From Dehalococcoidia bacterium (GTDB taxonomy: Bacteria > Chloroflexota > Dehalococcoidia > DSTF01 > JALHUB01), in NCBI GenBank assembly GCA_022865685.1, contig JALHUB010000059.1, positions 1-6,642 on the forward strand: a DNA stretch of 6,642 nucleotides, written 5' to 3'. A program made the position numbers and the translations under genes. The notes beneath the pieces are model-generated. The model was not told where the DNA came from. It was given only the letters and a program-made list of their open reading frames with translations, and searched no databases. Shown here one piece after another: positions 5,876 to 6,642 of the stretch. Each line of letters opens with the position of its first letter. Position 1 is the stretch's first letter.

Positions 5876-6516
5876 CCGCGACGCCGCACGGCCACGACCA
5901 CGCTCTTTGGATCGTCTACGCCCTTTAGCGGACGCACCATCCCCAGCACCGTGCTGGCGACGATCTTGCGCACGAAGAGCGCCAGCGGCAGCCGCACGCC
6001 GTCGATGAACAGGGTGGCGTCCTCTCCCGGCTCCTGCGTCAGGAAGCGGCGTCGCACGAGGTCTGCCATGTGCGCGAAGTCATCGGCGGCGAACGCGGGC
6101 ACGTCGACGTTCGCGGGCTTGTCGCCGGCAATCGCCAGCAGCTCGTTCTTGTGGCAGAGCATCTCGTCGCCATCGCCGGCTCGGTGCACCTCCAGCTTCA
6201 GGTAGCTGCTGCGGTGGAAGCCGTCGGCGAGCACCAGGTCGTAGTCGTCGCGCATCTCCCAGACCAGCTCGTCGAGCGACGGCTCATCGTCGACGCGCCG
6301 TATCGAGGCCACGCTGCCGGGCGCCCTGATGATTGTCATCTCGCTGCCCGCGGTCGCATAGTCCGCCGCTGCCTGCGAAGGCGGCGTCAGTGGTTCCGTA
6401 GCTTCGACGGCGGTGGCGACGCGCACGCCCTTCGCGGTCAGCTCACGCACCAGCCCCTCGACGACCGCCTGCGACCCGGACCCGGGCCGTCCGACTACGC
6501 AAAGCACCGGCGGCAT
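5872..6516 (-). CDS. mobB: MobB-like molybdopterin-guanine dinucleotide biosynthesis adapter with degenerate P-loop
   Basis: A 214-residue MobB-family protein. MobB is a GTP-binding partner of MobA in forming the guanine dinucleotide form of molybdenum cofactor. The fold is traced by VLCVVGRPGSGS (4-15), a helix and VRVATAV strand (31-37), AADYATAGSEMTII (50-63), DYDLVLADGFHRSSYLKLEV (91-110, replacing the usual DLxLVEGF...K) and LLAIAGDKPANVDVPAF (126-142). A C-terminal extension (about 168-200: LFIDGVRLPLALFV, TVLGMVRPLKGV) resembles one remembered in some longer MobB proteins. The Walker A motif is broken: residues 9-16 read GRPGSGSQ, with Ser15 for Lys and Gln16 for Ser/Thr, and the KHxxH region after strand 2 is missing. 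GTP binding is therefore doubtful. The frame is intact, with a near-perfect ribosome site, so it does not look like a pseudogene. It lies 19 bases downstream of moeA. A divergent P-loop relative with another role is possible; the moeA context favours molybdenum cofactor work. Confidence 0.85.
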   Translation of the reverse strand: MPPVLCVVGRPGSGSQAVVEGLVRELTAKGVRVATAVEATEPLTPPSQAAADYATAGSEMTIIRAPGSVASIRRVDDEPSLDELVWEMRDDYDLVLADGFHRSSYLKLEVHRAGDGDEMLCHKNELLAIAGDKPANVDVPAFAADDFAHMADLVRRRFLTQEPGEDATLFIDGVRLPLALFVRKIVASTVLGMVRPLKGVDDPKSVVVAVRRRG

Positions 6517-6522
6517 GCGAGG

Positions 6523-6529
6523 CCTCCTT
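6523..6529 (-). promoter_or_regulatory. Shine-Dalgarno site of mobB
   Basis: On the - strand the sequence AAGGAGG (CCTCCTT on +) stands six bases before the ATG at 6516-6514. It is an almost ideal match to the 16S rRNA anti-SD, lies in the 19-base moeA-mobB gap, and both fixes the mobB start and argues that the gene is actively translated despite its broken P-loop. Confidence 0.88.
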
Positions 6530-6535
6530 CCCTGG

Positions 6536-6642
6536 CTATCCCTCTCCGTGCGTCCAGTTCAGCATCATCGCCGTCAGCTCGTCGCCGGGGCGCACCTCGG
6601 GCACTACCTCCGGCACGATTACGAGCGCGTTGGCGATCATCA
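6536..6642 (-). CDS. moeA: Molybdopterin molybdenumtransferase MoeA, C-terminal end (partial)
   Basis: Only the last 34 full codons are in the window; the gene enters from the right edge on the - strand and ends at TAG (6538-6536). The translated tail reads ANALVIVPEVVPEVRPGDELTAMMLNW before a short polar end. The pattern ANxLxIVPE...xxGxE(V/L)xxxLL is the small C-terminal beta-barrel domain (MoeA domain IV) that closes MoeA proteins. MoeA inserts molybdate (or tungstate) into adenylylated molybdopterin. The call rests on this short tail plus the adjacent mobB-like gene; a MoeA domain fused to something else upstream cannot be excluded. It is likely the promoter-side gene of a moeA-mobB transcription unit. 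Confidence 0.78.
   Translation of the reverse strand, partial: MIANALVIVPEVVPEVRPGDELTAMMLNWTHGEG

Noticed and set aside
6475..6487. Palindromic CCCGG-type sequence within the mobB P-loop coding region
   Set aside because: Short self-complementary GC motifs are frequent in DNA of this composition and this one codes for the Gly/Pro/Ser loop; no paired copies or regulatory context.

Overview
The window is a compact, strongly G+C-rich piece of bacterial chromosome that is almost entirely coding. It contains seven genes on the + strand, two of the bifunctional or coupled kind typical of housekeeping operons, and a two-gene converging block on the - strand. The order alaS-ruvX-mltG followed by aroE-aroC-aroK-aroB resembles the order remembered for Actinomycetota (for example mycobacteria). 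The fused AroK-AroB protein and the MobB with a C-terminal extension also fit environmental Chloroflexota (Dehalococcoidia-like). I therefore place it as a high-GC Terrabacteria member, Chloroflexota slightly favoured over Actinomycetota. This is a judgement from memory of gene order and protein style, not a tree.

Left part (1-1755): the 3' end of alaS (alanyl-tRNA synthetase, DHHA1 domain), then ruvX/yqgF (RNase H-fold Holliday-junction resolvase-like / pre-16S rRNA processing nuclease), overlapping the alaS stop by one base, then mltG (membrane-anchored endolytic murein transglycosylase).

Middle (1795-5588): a shikimate-pathway block, aroE, aroC and a fused aroK-aroB. Together they supply step 2 (3-dehydroquinate synthase), step 4 (shikimate dehydrogenase), step 5 (shikimate kinase) and step 7 (chorismate synthase). 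DAHP synthase, dehydroquinase and EPSP synthase are not in the window. A small acylphosphatase gene (5585-5875) follows with a 4-base start/stop overlap. All + strand genes are spaced by 39 bases or less and look like one transcription unit; I see no convincing internal promoter or terminator.

Right part (5872-6642, - strand): mobB-like gene preceded by the 3' end of moeA, both for molybdenum cofactor biosynthesis. The mobB and acylphosphatase stop codons overlap tail to tail.

No mobile element, RNA gene, CRISPR array or new multi-gene system is visible. The points most worth a second look are sequence departures within known families: a MobB homologue whose Walker A lysine is replaced by serine, an AroE whose NADP-binding NRT motif is replaced by an acidic DID motif, and the AroK-AroB fusion with its linker.
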